This document shows, in pieces, positions 36,090 through 48,600 of a stretch of 64,000 bases of DNA (positions are counted from its first letter, which is position 1; each line of letters opens with the position of its first letter). The stretch is taken from NCBI GenBank assembly GCA_030272155.1, contig CP126205.1, forward strand, positions 4,142,501-4,206,500, in the 5' to 3' direction. The position numbers and the translations under genes are program-made. Below the pieces are notes generated by a model that saw only the letters and a list, made by a program, of their open reading frames with translations, had not been told where the DNA came from and did no database searches. The DNA comes from Tetradesmus obliquus (Eukaryota > Chlorophyta > Chlorophyceae > Sphaeropleales > Scenedesmaceae).

Positions 36090-37650
36090 TGCTGCTTGGC
36101 ACTGCTTGCCCTCAGCAGTGCTGCTCCAACTGGCCGAGACATCACATCAAAGGTAAAGAATGCGTCTGGTATAACGATAGCAAATGCGGTAATAAATGTT
36201 GACATCAGGCGTGGTGGTGCCTTAGAGCCAAACATAATGTCAGGAGTCACGGCCAGCACACAGCAGCACACAGCAGCAGACCCATATATCATCAGTGCCT
36301 TAACTCCTGGTGCCTGATCTGTTGGCGTCTAAACCTCATGCAGCTGCAAAACCTCAGCCACATCACAGCCTTTCAGCGCCTGAGCCAGCTTCAGCCCTAC
36401 GTACATGTTGTGAAATGAAAACTCTCCCTTCATAACAGCCGCCAGGTTGCAGTGCTGCCGCGCGCACCAGGCTATTCAGAGCCCTGCAACATGCACTTGC
36501 CAGCTCAGCTGTTGCCAGCTCATCTGCTGTGTTTGTGTTGCAGCTGTGGCATTTGTGCAGGTCATACACATGCAAGGACTCAGCCCAATACCATCTGCAG
36601 TGCAGGGCTGCCGCGCGCACCAGGCTATTCAGAGCCCTGCAATATGCACTTGCCAGCTCGACTGTTGCCAGCTCATCTGTTGTGTTTGTGTTGCAGCTGT
36701 GGTTGTTGTGCAGGTCATACACGTGCAAGGACTCAGCCCAACATCATCTGCCAAGCTGCAGGGCTGCCGCGCGCACCAGGCTGATCAGAGTTCTGCAACA
36801 TGCACTTGCCAGCTCGGCTGTCGTCACATCAGATAAACTCCCATGTACGAGCACCAGCTGCGGCTTGACATTTCACGCGCAATGCCGGAGCGTCATGCAC
36901 GGTTGTATCAGCTGTTCTGTGTGTTGCAGCCGTGGCACTTGTGCAGGTCATACATTTGCGCGCCAGCACACAGCAGCACACGGCAGCATATCCATAAGTC
37001 ATCAGTGCTTCAACTCCTGGCGCCTGATCTGTTGGCGCCTAAACCTAATTCAGCGAGAAGTCAGCCACATGACAGCCGCCAAGCTGCAGGGCTGCCGCAC
37101 GCACCAGGCTGATCAGAGCCCTTGCAACATGCACTTGCCAGCTCGGCTGTTGTCACATCAGATAACCTCCCATGTACAAGCACCAGCTGCGGCTTGACAT
37201 TTCACGCGCAATGCAGGAGCGTCATGCACGGTTGTATCAGCTGTTCTGTGTGTTGCAGCCGTGGCACTTGCGCATCGTCATACATTTGTGCGCCAGCAGT
37301 GCAGGTGTAGGCGGCTATCTGCCAGCACTCAAACCTTTCACCGCTGCAACTCTTTTTTGAGGCAGCCATGATCACACCATGATGTATGGCATCAGCCAGC
37401 ACTATGCACAAAAATACTCAACCCATACATCAACCCATACATCACAAGACAACAGATGCCTCCACACTGCCACATGATTGGCACAAAATCAGCCTGCCAC
37501 AAGCCGGTCAGCTGCAAGCCGGCTGCTACCATGCACGCGCATCACAGCGTGTCATTGCTTGGCCGTCCCCTGCTGCTGGCGCTGCTCATAGATGCGCTAC
37601 CTGCCAGCACTCAAACCGTTCACCGCTGCAACTCTTTTTAAAGGCAGCCA
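36090..37650 (-). CDS. unidentified gene, exons only partly resolved
   Basis: Candidate pieces on the minus strand: a start at 37650 (MAAFKKSCSGERFECWQ, ending at a GTAG donor), copied at about 37318-37368. Repeats of an exon reading AELASACC..LVRAAAL lie at about 37080-37140, 36760-36820, 36600-36690 and 36450-36530. A frame reading GEFSFHNMYVGLKLAQALKG at 36330-36430 ends at a TAG. A hydrophobic exon at 36096-36292 (LMSTFITAFAIVIPDAFFTF..ASSAKQQ) ends at a GTCACT donor. The last could contain a membrane segment. No family was recognised, and the order of functional versus copied exons is not settled. Confidence 0.4.
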
Positions 37651-37805
37651 TGATCACGCGCTGATGTGACGCATAAGCCAGAAAATGCACAACAAGACCA
37701 AACCCATACATCCAAAGAAAGCAGATGCCTCCACACTGCCACATGATTGGCATACACTCAGCCTGTCTCAAGCCAGCTGCTACCGTGCACGCGCATCACA
37801 GCGTG

Positions 37806-38492
37806 TCACTTCTTTGCCTGCCCCTGCTGCTGGCGCTGCTCGTAGATGCGCGCAATCTGCTCGCAGACTGCACAGCACAGCGAAATGACAACGCAGCAAC
37901 AGGATGTGAGATAAGGACCAGGTGCACAGCACAGCGAGATGACAACGCAGCAGCAGCATGTGAGAGGACCAGGTGCAGCAAAACAAGGTTCACTAGGCAT
38001 CGTGCATGCTGAGGTGGCATGCTTGTGGCGTGCTTTTGGCGTGCTTTTGGGGTGCATGCTGAGGTGGCGTGCTTTTGTTTGTGCCGCTGGCGAGATGCGT
38101 GGACACATGACTGGTCGACTGCATGGGGTGCATGCTGAGGTGGCGTGCTTTTGTTTGTGCCGCTGGTGAGATGCGTGGACACATGGCTGGTTGACTGCAT
38201 GAGGTGCCTGCTGACGTGGCGTGGTTCAGTGCGTGCGTGGCTAGCAAGCTGCTGCTGTCATCTGGTGCCAATCCTACACACCACATATCGTGAGTCCCAG
38301 CAAGGCACATGTTGTGCATGGGGTGCATGCTGAGGTGGCGTGGTGGGGTGTGCCATGGCTAGCAAGCCGCTGCTGTCATCAGCTGCCGTCCTTGCTCATC
38401 ATATGTGGCAGGTTGAAAGCAAGCACACGTTGTACAGCAGCGTGTTGGCACCATATCAGCTTGAGCGTAATCATGTGGTGGACTGCAGCAGG

Positions 38493-38525
<33 letters not shown>

Positions 38526-38622
38526 CCTTTCACTTACTTGGCACTGGCTGTGTCCAGAAGGGCCAAGCGGCCACAATTGAGATAGCGTTCTGCTCCATGT
38601 TGATGTTCTTCAAAAACGCCCT

Positions 38623-38657
<35 letters not shown>

Positions 38658-41600
38658 TGTTGACCTGATAGCACATTGCATTTTGTCAGCTGACAGGCGC
38701 ACAAGCAGCAGCTGCAGCGGCGACGACACCCACTGCTCTCGTGTTAATTGCAACTGTCACCCGCTGCCAATAAGCCATCCCACAAACCCAACACCATCTC
38801 ACCACACGAGCTGCAACAGCTCCCGCAGCTGTGTCGTGCAGCACACAACATCAACGATCCTGCAAACCCTTAACCCTGAACCCTCCAACCCTGAGCAAAC
38901 CCTGAACCCCAAGCATCTCACCACACGATGCGCCGCGACAGCTCCCGCAGCTGTGTCGTGCAGCACACAACATCAATGATCCTGCCAACCCTAAACCTCA
39001 CCCCACTCACCACACGATGCGCCGCGACAGCTCCCGCAGCTGTGTCGTGCAGCACACAACATCAATGATCCTGCCAACCCTAAACCTCACCCCACTCACC
39101 ACACGATGCGCCGCGACAGCTCCCGCAGCTGTGTCGTGCAGCACACAACATCAATGAACCTGCCAACCCTAAACCCTAAACCTCACCCCACTCACCACAC
39201 GATGCGAAGCGACAGCTCCCGCAGCTGTGTCGTGCAGCACACAACATCAATGAACCTGCCAACCCTAAACCCTAAACCTCACCCCACTCACCACACGATG
39301 CGCCGCGACAGCTCCCGCAGCTGTCGTGCAGCGCGACATCTGCTGCAGCACGCCGTCAGCCTCCTGCGCTGTGGCCAGGTCGTACACGCCAGGCGCCCAG
39401 CCGCCCTGCACAACACACATTAACAGGCCGGCTCGCTTTGGTTGAGTGCTTCAGCAACATGCGGTGGCCAGGTCGTAAACGCCTGGCGCCCAGCCGCCCT
39501 GCACATCGGCACACTGATCACTTCTCGTCTTCAGCACGCCGTCAGCCTTTGACGCGGCAGCCAGGTCGTACACGCCAGGCGCCCAGCCGCCCGGCGCATC
39601 AGCCCACAGCATTGTGTGAAGAACACAAGTTGCAAGTATACAGTTACACGCCACAGCCAGTACACACCTGCGCGGCGCTTAGCGACCCAAGCTTGCAGTG
39701 CAGCTGTGCAGCCAGCGAGAGCAGCTGCTGCACCACAACATAAAACAATACAGAACGCGATGCATATCAGGCTGTTTGACCCTGCATTAGGCCTGTCAAA
39801 GCAAGGAAACAGACTGATCACACAGCTCGAATGCATTGCAGCCAAGGACACACACCTCTGCGGCGCTCAACGAGCCCAGCTTGCTCCAAAACAATGTCAG
39901 ATGGAGTGTGCTCAGAGTGCACATTAAAAGAAAATGCACCAGCACACGCCACTAGGCAACACACGCACCTGTGCGGCGCTCAGCGAGCCAGATTGCAGTG
40001 CAGCTGCGTGTCAAACGGAATTATACAAGGACGCTTGTGTGTAGAGAACACAGGATGCAAGTATACAGTTACACGCCACAGACAGTACACACCTGCGCGG
40101 CGCTGAGCGAGCCCAGCTTGCAGTGCAGTTGTGCAGCCAGCGAGTGCAGCTGCTGCACCACAGGCTTACGCGCAGTCGTGTACACCTCAAATGCAACAGA
40201 GATGGCGGCCTGCTGCTGCGGCTCCAGCTGCATCTGCTGCGCCACCTGCACAGAACGATACACATTAAATTGCATGTAACTGTGCGCACATGTTGCAGGG
40301 TTGGCTTGGCACCATGCATTTGCTGTTTGGAGCATGAGGATCAGATGCTGCGGCTCTTGTGATTGTCCATCTGCTGCGCCACCTGCGCAGTACCAAACGG
40401 TGCACATGTTGCGGTGTTGTTGTGAGCACCATGGGTTTGTAATAAGGTAATGACGTTTGAACACAATCAGTTGCAGGTTGTGTTTCCGGCAGCCATGAAG
40501 ATGTGCATGTGAATCTGCAACTGCTGCTGAGGGCCTGGTGCACAAGAGGTAGCATTTGCAGTGCAGCCGTTCTGCAATTGCTGTTTGCTGGACTAGCCAG
40601 GCAGCATTTGCACCCGCTCACCTGCGCCCACATGTCGTCTGGCGGCTGCTGCTCCCTCAGGTTCTCCAGGTTGATGCTGCGGGGGGCAGCAGCAGCAGCA
40701 GCAGCAGCAGTGGCAGCAGCAGTGGCAGCAGCAGAATGCGGCTTGAGACAGCGTGACAGGCGCCTCAGTGATTGCAAGCAGCAGAAGGCAGCAAGAACGG
40801 CTGCTGCCGCAGCCGCACAGTCCTCCACTGCCGCAGCCGCACAGTCCTCCACTGCCGCAGCCGCACAGTCCTCCACAGCCGCAGCCGCAGCAGGCAGTCC
40901 ACCTACTCCGCCTACTCTGACAAGATTACACATGCAGCTGCAGGCAGATTCTGGTGGCATTTGCAATCGGAACAGCGGCCAGAGCTGTTCTTATGCACCA
41001 CACCGCCTCCCTTCAAAGACACATACACACAACCTAGATGTGCATTGCTTCCCGCATTGCTCACCACTCATTGCTTCCCGCATTGCTTGCCACACATACC
41101 CACAAACTAGTTGTGCATTGCTTCTCGCATTGCTCACCAGCACATCTGCAGAGTCTGCGCATCCGCAACGCTGTGCAGCAGGGACACAAACCTCACGTAG
41201 TCCTCCACGACAACCTCGTGACCTCAACATGCCGTCCACCTTTAGAAAGTTAAAGCTGCATCTGCAAGCATGCTGCAACCGCAACAGCTGCCGAAGATGC
41301 AGATACACAAAACACCACTTGTGTTTCAAAGATACCCTCACGTCTTTGTGCATTGCTTCCCGCATTGCTCACCAGCACATCTGCAGCGTCTGCGCATCCG
41401 CAACGCTGTGCAGCAGCGACACAAACTTCACATAGTCCTCCACGCCTGCCTGCAGGCTGCTGCTGCTGGGCAGCGCAGCACTACCAGGCGCCAGGGCCTT
41501 GCCTGCAGATGCAGATTGTAAGAGCAAGTGGTTGTTGCATTGGCTGCGGATACTTGTAGATGCACACTCGCCTGACAGGATTAGTTGCTGCTGGGCAGCG

Positions 41601-42582
41601 CAGAGAAGAAGAGGGGCTACACGGTGTGCACAGGCAACTACGTTTGCAACAAACACCCTAAAATCTGGAACGTCGCAGATGACTCTGGGCAGCGCAGTAC
41701 TGCCAGGGCCCCAGGGCCTCGCCTGCACACGACAACAGCAATTGGTGTTGCCCCAGGGCCTCGCCTGCACACGACAACAGCAATTGGTGTTGCCCCAGGG
41801 CCTCGCCTGCACACGACAACAGCAATTGGTGTTGCCCCAGGGCCTCGCCTGCACACGACAACAGCAATTGGTGTTGCCCCAGGGCCTCGCCTGCACACGA
41901 CAACAGCAATTGGTGTTGCCCCAGGGCCTCGCCTGCACACGACAACAGCAATTGGTGTTGCCCCAGGGCCTCGCCTGCACACGACAACAGCAATTGGTGT
42001 TGCCCCAGGGCCTCGCCTGCACACGACAACAGCAATTGGTGTTGCGGCTGACTCCGCTGACATAATGCGCAGGCTTCCTGCCTCAGTGACCAGGGTTTGA
42101 ACCCCATTGAGAGCACAAAAACCTGTTGGGTGGCTGGTTTAAGCTATGCTTGGGTTTCTTGAAATACTACCAAACAGCAAGTGGTGTTGCGGCTGACTCC
42201 TGACACGTTGACGTGCAGTTATCTCTGATGGGTCGACTGCGGCAACAAATGCACATGCAAATGCACAGCGACACGTTTTGGGCGCTTCCCGCATCACATC
42301 CAGCAAGGGACCAATCCACCGAGTGCAGAAGCTTAGGGAATCCTTTGAATCGTGATGTTCGCAGTGCTCTGGCTTAGATGGCGCGCGCAGCGCCTTACCT
42401 GCATGCAGCAGGTAGCCCAGCCGCATTGTCTTGGCCCTCAGCTGCTCCGCCAATTCAGGAATTGAGGCGCTGCGGAGGGCTGCTGCTGCGTCTTGACACG
42501 TTGTGGCCACTTCGCGCCAGTCCTGGATGCTGAGGTTCAGCTGGGGGACAGCAGGCTGTGTGGACGAGAGTGCAGCACCCTG

Positions 42583-42625
<43 letters not shown>

Positions 42626-42783
42626 GAGAGGGTTTGTGGTTGGTCGTCGGCATCCATGCTGCTGTGCTGCGTGCTATCAGGGCAGGGCCAGCCAGGCATT
42701 GTCTGCAGCAGCTCATACGAGCGCGCATCTGCAATCAGAGCTTCAGCAATGCTGCTGGCAGCAGCGCTGCTGCTTTTCTCGGC

Positions 42784-42821
<38 letters not shown>

Positions 42822-43390
42822 AGCTGTGTGAGCCGGAGTTTTCTGTGGACGCGTCTGTGGCCAATTCCGTGCAGCTGCTGGCTGCAGCTGCTGCCATGAC
42901 TGCTGCTGCTGCGGGCTGCAGCTGCTGCTCGGCGTCTTGCTGCTGCAGCATCTGCAGTGCCAGGTGGTGCAGGCTGCGGTCCTCCTCAAGCATCTGCAGC
43001 ATCACTTGCTCACGCGTGCGCAGCTGCTGATGCTCTTCCTGCAGCTGCTGCACCTGCATGCAGGGCCAAGCAACAGCAGCATGAGGCGTTTGTGAACACT
43101 TTTAAACAGACAGAGCGCCCTGCACCGCTGCTGGCTGCTGTGTTTGTGGGTGCAGTAGTAACCTGCTGCTGGTGGACAATATGATGATGCTCCATGCAAT
43201 GGCATTCACTGCATCAGAAAGGGTTTTCAACAGGTTGATGTTGATAATATGCGCTGTTTACAGGTCGACTCGCTACTCAGCAGTGCTAAAGGCGCACAGG
43301 ATACGCAGTTCCCACCTTGGCTTGATTTTCAACCAAGGCACGCGTGAGCTCTGCTATCTTGAACTTTCGCGACACAACTTTCAAGCTTGG
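37806..43390 (-). CDS. bZIP-like transcription regulator
   Basis: Exons seen: about 43316-43390, 42399-43053, 41373-41502, 40622-40676, 40093-40245, 39405 leftward (GGWAPGVYDLATAQEADGVL), a short exon (LRELSRRIVW) present in about six copies at 38800-39320, 38538-38620, and 37806-37867 with the stop. Exons 1-2 join to a leucine zipper starting KFKIAELTRALVENQ, then VQQLQEEHQQL: Leu, Asn, Leu, Leu at exact seven-residue spacing, with Asn at the usual polar position. Long Gln and Ala/Ser runs follow. The C-terminal part (WAFLKNINMEQNAISIVAAW, ending YEQRQQQGQAKK) is helical. The basic DNA-contact region must lie in an upstream exon that was not found, and the junction near 39300 is unresolved. 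Confidence 0.55.
38800..39320 (-). repeat. ~90-bp tandem repeat carrying a short exon, telomere-like spacers
   Basis: About six copies of a 29-nt exon (LRELSRRIVW) with its acceptor and GTGAGT donor. They are separated by intron pieces that contain CCCTAAACCCTAAACCT-type sequence (clearest at 39166-39186 and 39262-39282). Confidence 0.85.
39440..40010 (-). repeat. shadow exons of the bZIP gene
   Basis: Copies of GGWAPGVYDLA at about 39460-39500 and 39540-39600. Copies of the exon end SLAAQLHCKLGSLSAAQ at about 39665-39730, 39855-39900 and 39965-40010. Each keeps a splice site. Confidence 0.8.
41130..41255 (-). repeat. shadow copy of the bZIP exon 41373-41502
   Basis: Reads VEDYVRFVSLLHSVADAQTL and the same end and GTGAGC donor as the exon at 41373-41502. 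It lies downstream on the coding strand. Confidence 0.8.
41708..42043. repeat. 42-bp minisatellite, 8 copies
   Basis: Eight essentially identical units starting GCCCCAGGGCCTCGCCTGC. The unit is a multiple of three, so long repetitive frames run through it on both strands, but it lies in an intron of the bZIP gene. It appears derived from the start of the neighbouring exon (GKALAPG..). Confidence 0.95.
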
Positions 43391-44723
43391 CATGGTGATC
43401 GAGGGTTACAGGCGAAACATGGCAATGATTTCGGTCGACGTAAGCAGAACAGCAACAATGGTCGTCATCAAGCATACTTTTGTACTGGTAAGATGTGTTT
43501 GTATAGTAGAAGGGCTGTGGGTCAGCACAAGTATGGTAGTGCCACCTCCGCCCGGTCTGGCACGCTACACCCTGTAACCACTACACAACACGGTTCCCCG
43601 TCCCACTACGCATACGCTAACAGCAAAGCCATTCAGATTATTTTTGGTGTTGAAAGGACTGGATCGTCGCTGCAGGTGTGCTGCAGCGTCACAACCGTGG
43701 CAACAACGCATTGGGTGATGCCAGCGATAATGCACATTTAGTTGTACATATAAGACTTTTTGAATGAACTGAATTTTTTCCTGAAAATTTTCAGCTGTTA
43801 TGTGGCAAGCATAACCAAATCGGAGGCAACAAATGCGGTGAGCCCTACAAAGAAGACGGGGCGAGGGGGCATATCGTGGCGGTTGAGCCGTCGCAAAACT
43901 GCTGGTAAGACACGCTGATACATTTGGATTGTAGGAACAGCTCAAGCTCCCAGCTTACTGTGCTTTGACAGCACCACGTAAACCTAACAAAATACTTATG
44001 AAGTCGCAATCTCAGCCTAGCGGACAACTGCCTATTAAACCTGACCATTCATGAGGGTATGCGTTGCTTGTACTGCTTTATCCTGAGCCGTGCTCGCCTT
44101 TCGCACACCACGTCACCCCGGGTGACGCCGTTGCTGGTGACCGCACTGCGGAGCTGAGCTGTCTGGCTGCAGCCACGTGCACGTCAGGCACTGCTCCGGT
44201 GTGCTGGACCAGAACTGATGCAGCTGCCGCCTGTTGAAATGCATTCAATGCTTAGTTGCGATCATTGCAACTAAGTTGCTCATGCAAGTCCTTGCAAACA
44301 TCATGATACGTGTATGAAGTTGACGACTGGGCACTGCCGCAGTGCGGCACTGCTCAGCACTAGTAGTGCCACGGGGTCACAAAGGTGCGCAGCTGTGCAC
44401 ATTGTCGTCATTTGAAACTGGTCAGTGCCGCTGGTCAGTGACCAGTTTGCAGCCAGCAGCCTCGGTGACCACAGGAAAGTTGCACATGCCATGCTACTGC
44501 ATAGAATATTGCCAGCATCTTATCAACCAAGCCACAGCTGACTGCTTGCAAGCCATCATTGTAGGGGGCGATGGCTAAGGCATAGCACAATACTTCACCG
44601 TTGGGGATCCAATGACAGGCTCATTTGGCAGAGAAGAAAAGCAACCCAGGCCGGTCCTTTGAAAGGAAGGAAACTACCAGATCTCATCCTATTAGCACGT
44701 ACTATGCAGTTCACAGTCGGACC
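43391..44723. other. intergenic between bZIP-like gene and 903-aa gene
   Basis: Should contain the bZIP promoter and any missing 5' exon, and the 3' UTR of the gene ending at 44724. No basic-region exon was recognised. A plus-strand open frame over 43172-43741 shows no splice or family support. Confidence 0.35.
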
Positions 44724-45304
44724 TCAGGCCGCATTCAGCAGCCCCTGCCTCACCACCGCCACATACGCCTCCCGCAGAACCTCACTCAGCGCTGAACCCT
44801 GCGCCTCACTGCCTAAACCCTGCTGCCCCGGTGCCGCTAAACCCTCGGATACCATGGCCTGCACCCTGCCTAAAACCTCTTTCTGCGTTTCTGCAGGCAG
44901 CCTGGGGTCCACTTGTGCCTTTGACAGGCTGGAGCCATCACCCAGCTTCACAGCACTCTCCTGCAAGCTGCCTAGCCGCATGCGGCACTGCTGCTGCTGC
45001 TGCTGCTGCTGCCGCTGCTGCTGCTGCTGCTGCTGCTCCTCCTCTTCTTCAAAGAGTTCTGGATCTTCGGACAGGCAGCTACTGTAGCAGCTGCTGTTGC
45101 TGCTGCCACAGGCGTCAGCAGCAGCAGGCGGCAGACTGGCGGCATATGGGTACGGGCCCCCTACCTCCTCACTCACACCTGCTGTGGCAGCAGCAACAGC
45201 CGTCTCTGGCACTTGTGCACTGCTGCTGCTGCTGCTGCTGCTGCTGAGGCGGGCCTGCACCGCTTTCATCACCAGAGAGCAGATGGGCAGCGTCACTGCC
45301 TGGC

Positions 45305-45337
<33 letters not shown>

Positions 45338-45576
45338 CTGCTGCAGCGCTGCTGCTGCTGTTGTTGTTGTTGCATGTGCCCGTGGCTATCATCGAGTCAA
45401 TGCTAGCAGCGCTGCTGACGCTGCTGCTCCTGCCGTGGCCAGTGCTGACAGGGCCAGATGCAGGCTCATCCAGCCCTTGTGCTGCCAGTGCAGCTGTCAC
45501 AGCATCAACTGCTCCTGCTGAAGTTGCTGCTGCTGGCTGTGCTGCTGCATCAGGTGTGCCTCCAACTTCACGATGT

Positions 45577-45648
<72 letters not shown>

Positions 45649-48600
45649 CTGGGTGCCTCGAAGGGCAGGAAGCCATCCGCAAGGCCCCCAAAGCCCAACG
45701 TGTGCGGGCGCAGCTGCTCCGGCAACGCTGCCAACTGCGACAATCACAGCACGGCAGGGAAGGCAGAATCACAACAGCAGTGAGGACCTGGAGGTGTATG
45801 TTGCGTAGCTTGTTTCGCGGAAGCCAGCTGTGGTGTGTAAGGAGTGCAGGCATTCTTGCAGGCAGGGCAGCAGGAGAGGTCTGGGTGGCAAAAAAGGAGC
45901 GCAGAGGAAGGAAGCCATCCGCCAGGCCCCCAAAGCCCACAACTTGTGCGGGCGCAGCTGCTGCGGCAGCGCCGCCAGCTGCGATTGGTTAAATGCGGTA
46001 GAGCAGGAAAGCCAGAAGCACATGATTAGCGTAAATGCGTGTTGGGTATGGCACGCATGCATGGCAACACCTAGCTGTCTTGTGCACGCGTACGTGCTCT
46101 CGCAGAGCAGCAGAAACGCTCTGCGCGGCAAGTTAACACCAAGGGCAGGAAGCCATCCGCAAGGTACCCAAAGCCAAATGTGTGCGGGCGCAGCTGCTCC
46201 GGCAGCGCCGCCAACTGCAGGTGCAATTGCAGGTGCACAAAAAAAAGGGAGAGTGTTCACTTTACAACATGTAAGCAGGGCTGAAGCTGGCTCTGGCGCT
46301 GAAAGGCTGTATCCTACTCAGATGTCGCAGGGTTGGGCAATTCAAAGGCTACGCAAGGCAGGCTGCAAGTTTACGCTGCATACTGTGCACAAATAAAAGG
46401 GAGAGTTTTCACTTTACAACATGTAAGCAGGGCTGAAGCTGGCTCTGGCGCTGAAAGGCTGTATCCTACTCAGATGTCGCAGGGTTGGGCAATTCAAAGG
46501 CTACGCAAGGCAGGCTGCAAGTTTACGCTGCATACTGTTCACAAATAAAAGGGAGAGTTTTCACTTTACAACATGTAAGCAGGGCTGAAGCTGGCTCTGG
46601 CGCTGAAAGGCTGTATCCTACTCAGATGTCGCAGGGTTGGGCAATTCAAAGGCTACGCAAGGCAGGCTGCAAGTTTACGCTGCATACTGTTCCAAATAAT
46701 TCTGGCTGCTTGCTATTGTGATGGGCTGCCCCTGTTGAGTGGACACACCTGCAGGCAATGACACATTTTCTGCAAGCAGCACAGCGCTTCCTGCAAGACA
46801 CCAGCCGCACCTTGCGTAAGTCGTCCTTGCTGCTGATGTTGAAGTTCATTGCGCCTTGCTTTACAAAACAATTGCAGCATTGCTGATGTTGGAGTGCACC
46901 ACATTTCAAAACAAAGCAGTCAAAACCCCAATGCCAGAGCCGCACCTTGGGGATGTCGCTCACGCTGCTGATGTTGGAGTGCATCAGCTGCCTGCATCAC
47001 TCACTTCCTGCAGACCACAACTCCTTCCTGAATGCAACACAGCATTTCCTGCAAGCAGCACAGCGCTTCCTGCAAGACACCAGCCGCACCTTGCGTAAGT
47101 CGTCCTTGCTGCTGATGTTGAAGTTCATTGCGCCTTGCTTTACAAAACAATTGCAGCATTGCTGATGTTGGAGTGCACCACATTTCAAAACAAAGCAGTC
47201 AAAACCCCAATGCCAGAGCCGCACCTTGGGGATGTCGCTCACGCTGCTGATGTTGGAGTGCATCAGCTGCCTGCATCACTCACTTCCTGCAGACCACAAC
47301 TCCTTCCTGAATGCAACACAGCATTTCCTGCAAGCAGCACAGCGTTTCCTGCAAGCAACCAGCCGCACCTTGCGTATGTCATCCACGCTGCTGATGTTGG
47401 AGTGCATCAGCTGTGGGCGTGGCAGCGCCGCCAGCCCCGCCGCCTGGCGCTCGCTGCAACGCTGCTGCCAGGCATCCATGATGAGCTGGGCAAGGGTTTG
47501 ATAATCGCCGCTGTCCATGCGCCACACCCTGCAGCAGCAGCAGCACCAGCGGCAATGAGAGAACTGAAGTGTTTGCTGGGCCAGGCATCTGCGATGAGCT
47601 GGGCAAGGGTGGAATAGTCGCCGCTGTCCATGCGCCACACCCTGCGGCAGCAGCAGCAGCGGCAGCGCGGACTCAAGTTTGACAAGTAAGTGATGTGCCA
47701 GGATGTAACACCAGCAGCTGGGCAAGGGTGGGGTAGTCGTTGCTGTCCATGCGCCACACCCTGCGGCAGCAGCAGCATGGCACAGCACAGTTGTAAAGGA
47801 GTACGTTACAGCAATTAAAAAAAACTTGAAGCAGGAGGTCCCTCTATTCATGTGCAACACAGCAGCACACCTTGCCGACCTGGAGTTCGTAAGCACACAG
47901 AGGTAAATGTCCTGTGATACATCCACCCTCACATTCTAGAAACTGTGGCGGAGGCTCCATCAGCAGCGCCACCCGCACAAACCAAAAGCCACATCCAAAT
48001 CACCGCCTTCACGATTTGAAAAGATCAGGGCGCCCTCAATTACACTAAATTTGACTTAAAACATTTAGAGTTTTTACAGCAGTCACCTGAAAGGTCAAAG
48101 ACCTTGCTGCCTGGCTCAATCTCCGCATCCCAGCGCTGCTGCATGTCTTCTAGAAACTCTGGCGGAGGCTGCAGCAGCAGCGCCACCCAAACACATCAAA
48201 GCCACAAACAAATCACCGCCTGTACGCTGTCAAATGATTAAGGTGCCCTGAGACATTGTTTAAAGTTATGGATGATTGAGCTTTCAGCCACTCACCTGAA
48301 GAGGTGAAAGACTTTGCTTCCTTGCTCAATGTCCATGCCCCAGCGCTGCTGCATGTCTTCTACAAACTCTGGCGGAGGCTCCAGCAGCAGCGCCACGCGC
48401 ACAAAGTAGGGCGTGCCAAAGGTGTCTGGCAGTGCTGTGGGGGTCTGGTCCCCGTTGGCAGCCATGAACAGCAGGTGCGCCAGGCACTGGCTGATGCACA
48501 CAGGCACCTGCAGGCCGTCAATTCATTTTTTTGTTGTGAGTGTGTGCGCGGCTGCAGCTTGCATGATAAGGAGGGGGCAAGGGTTGCCAATCCTTTGTTG

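Noticed and set aside
36096..36430. Reading the LQLHEV frame and the hydrophobic exon as one exon
   Set aside because: They share a frame but an in-frame TAG separates them, and no intron with matching phases was found.
41499..42100. Long repetitive open frames on both strands
   Set aside because: Produced by the 42-bp minisatellite, whose unit is a multiple of three; no splice or family support.
43172..43741. 189-codon plus-strand open frame
   Set aside because: It overlaps the zipper exon on the other strand and has no recognisable composition or domain.
45097..45992. Poly-Leu and poly-Ala plus-strand frames
   Set aside because: Antisense readings of the CAG-rich last exon of the 903-aa gene.
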